In this document: positions 63,404-64,000 of the stretch, one piece after another
Position numbering within the stretch: the stretch's first letter is position 1
Layout: every line of letters begins with the position of its first letter
Assembly (NCBI GenBank): GCA_947501045.1
Contig: CANMUI010000003.1
Span: 1-64,000, forward strand
Source: an uncultured Psychrobacter sp.
Lineage (GTDB): Bacteria; Pseudomonadota; Gammaproteobacteria; Pseudomonadales; Moraxellaceae
DNA: 64,000 nt
Direction: 5' to 3'
Translations under genes and position numbers: made by a program
Notes under the pieces: generated by a model
Told to the model about the DNA's origin: nothing
The model's database searches: none
The model's input: only the letters and a program-made list of their open reading frames with translations

Positions 63404-63753
63404 CTAACGTAAGCAATGAGATGGATTTCTCATCACCTCATATGGTGATAGCTTTAGATGCGATAAAAAACGACGTACGTATACGAATGATGGGCCAACA
63501 CCCAAAGAACCAGCGAACATCCATAAAATGCCTATAAAAAATATATTCATGCCGCCTTGCCATGGACGTGTACTCAAGGCAATGCCCGCAAACCCTAAAG
63601 CGACCCCCAGCGCCCTCTGTTTGGTAGGTCTCTCCTCTGGTAAAAAAAGCGCCGCCCCTAAAAAAGTAAAGATAGGAATTGAGCCACTTAATAGACTTGC
63701 GATACTACTAGGCAATAACGCAGTACCAGCAATAAACCTAGCCTTACCCTTTA
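63404..63753 (-). pseudogene. Remnant of an EamA/DMT-family transporter
   Basis: The frame directly after the SDR stop reads IAGTALLPSSIASLLSGSIP, then EERPTKQRALGVALGFAGIA and GSLGVGPSFVYVRRFLSHL before a stop at 63404. This is only the middle third of an EamA permease (normally about 290-300 residues with 10 helices). The start region is missing, replaced by the SDR gene end, and the last half is missing too. It is a decayed gene left by a deletion or rearrangement. Confidence 0.75.
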
Positions 63754-64000
63754 TCAGACAGAGTGAGTTACACCGCCATCAATGCGTATGCTCTGACCCG
63801 TAATATATCCAGCTGCCTCTGATAATAAAAAGGCAATCGTTGCAGCAACTTCCTCAGCTTCACCGTAACGCCCCATCGGTACTTGCTCACGGCGCTCATC
63901 GACTTCAGGTAAGCTGTCAATCCAACCAGGTAAGACATTATTAATGCGAATGCCTTGCGGCGCATAATCATCAGAGAAAATCTTAGTAAAAGCACCAAGA
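63754..64000 (-). CDS. SDR-family oxidoreductase, C-terminal part (runs off the right edge)
   Basis: The minus-strand frame entering at base 63999 reads FSDDYAPQGIRINNVLPGWI, then VPMGRYGEAEEVAATIAFLL, AAGYITGQSIRIDGGVTHSV and a stop TGA at 63756-63754. These are the C-terminal hallmarks of classical short-chain dehydrogenases (RIN-VxPG and the I-DGG end). The N-terminal cofactor and catalytic part lies outside the window, so the substrate cannot be inferred. Confidence 0.9.
   Translation of the reverse strand, partial: LGAFTKIFSDDYAPQGIRINNVLPGWIDSLPEVDERREQVPMGRYGEAEEVAATIAFLLSEAAGYITGQSIRIDGGVTHSV

Noticed and set aside
63768..63998. Open minus-strand frame of 76 codons at the right edge
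   Set aside because: The frame carrying SDR motifs (RIN-VLPG, GQSIRIDGG) is a different one; this is its shadow.

Overview
The window looks like a chromosomal segment of a moderate-GC gammaproteobacterium of the Moraxellaceae, most likely Psychrobacter. This rests on the prpB-prpC-acnD-prpF cluster, the ESPR-type trimeric autotransporter, the enlarged Asn/Ser-rich RecBCD proteins and the AT-rich intergenic DNA. The genus is an inference from family resemblance; no search was run.

Layout. 1-2486: the N-terminal part of a trimeric autotransporter adhesin (minus strand, running off the left edge) and a single-pass membrane protein. 2725-17599: a propionate (2-methylcitrate cycle) region with a LysR regulator, an atypical NRAMP-like transporter, prpB, prpC, acnD and prpF, then a broken acetyltransferase, an ABC exporter, a phasin-like protein, an ElaA-type acetyltransferase and a separate prpD. 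17686-27137: housekeeping and poorly known genes, including an SDR, a DUF2868/DUF3482 membrane protein-GTPase pair, an ArsA-type ATPase with its small Cys-Cys-ended partner, CstA, and a purine phosphoribosyltransferase. 27222-38601: recC-recB-recD on the minus strand, all longer than the E. coli proteins. 38953-40582: two little-known genes and tRNA-Arg(CCU).

40648-57040: a complete type I-C CRISPR-Cas locus (cas3, cas5c, cas8c with a probable internal cas11c, cas7c, cas4, cas1, cas2) with a HigBA/RelE-like toxin-antitoxin pair embedded between cas7c and cas4. It is followed by a leader and an array of 89 repeats and 88 spacers by my count. Two repeats carry identical 169-bp insertions at exactly the same nucleotide, each flanked by a 12-bp duplication. 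Spacer content records repeated sampling of the same targets: two overlapping spacers reveal a TTC PAM from inside the array, one protospacer was taken twice with different 3' ends, and a two-spacer block was duplicated.

57413-64000: a LysR regulator convergent with a four-gene minus-strand catabolic operon (hydroxyacid dehydrogenase, aldehyde dehydrogenase, M20 amidohydrolase, DUF3100 membrane protein), a remnant of an EamA transporter, and the C-terminal part of an SDR at the right edge.

The most noteworthy system is the type I-C locus with its internal TA module, internal cas11c start and repeat-targeted insertions. RecBCD is encoded next to it; in other bacteria RecBCD supplies DNA fragments for spacer acquisition, but a link here is only positional.
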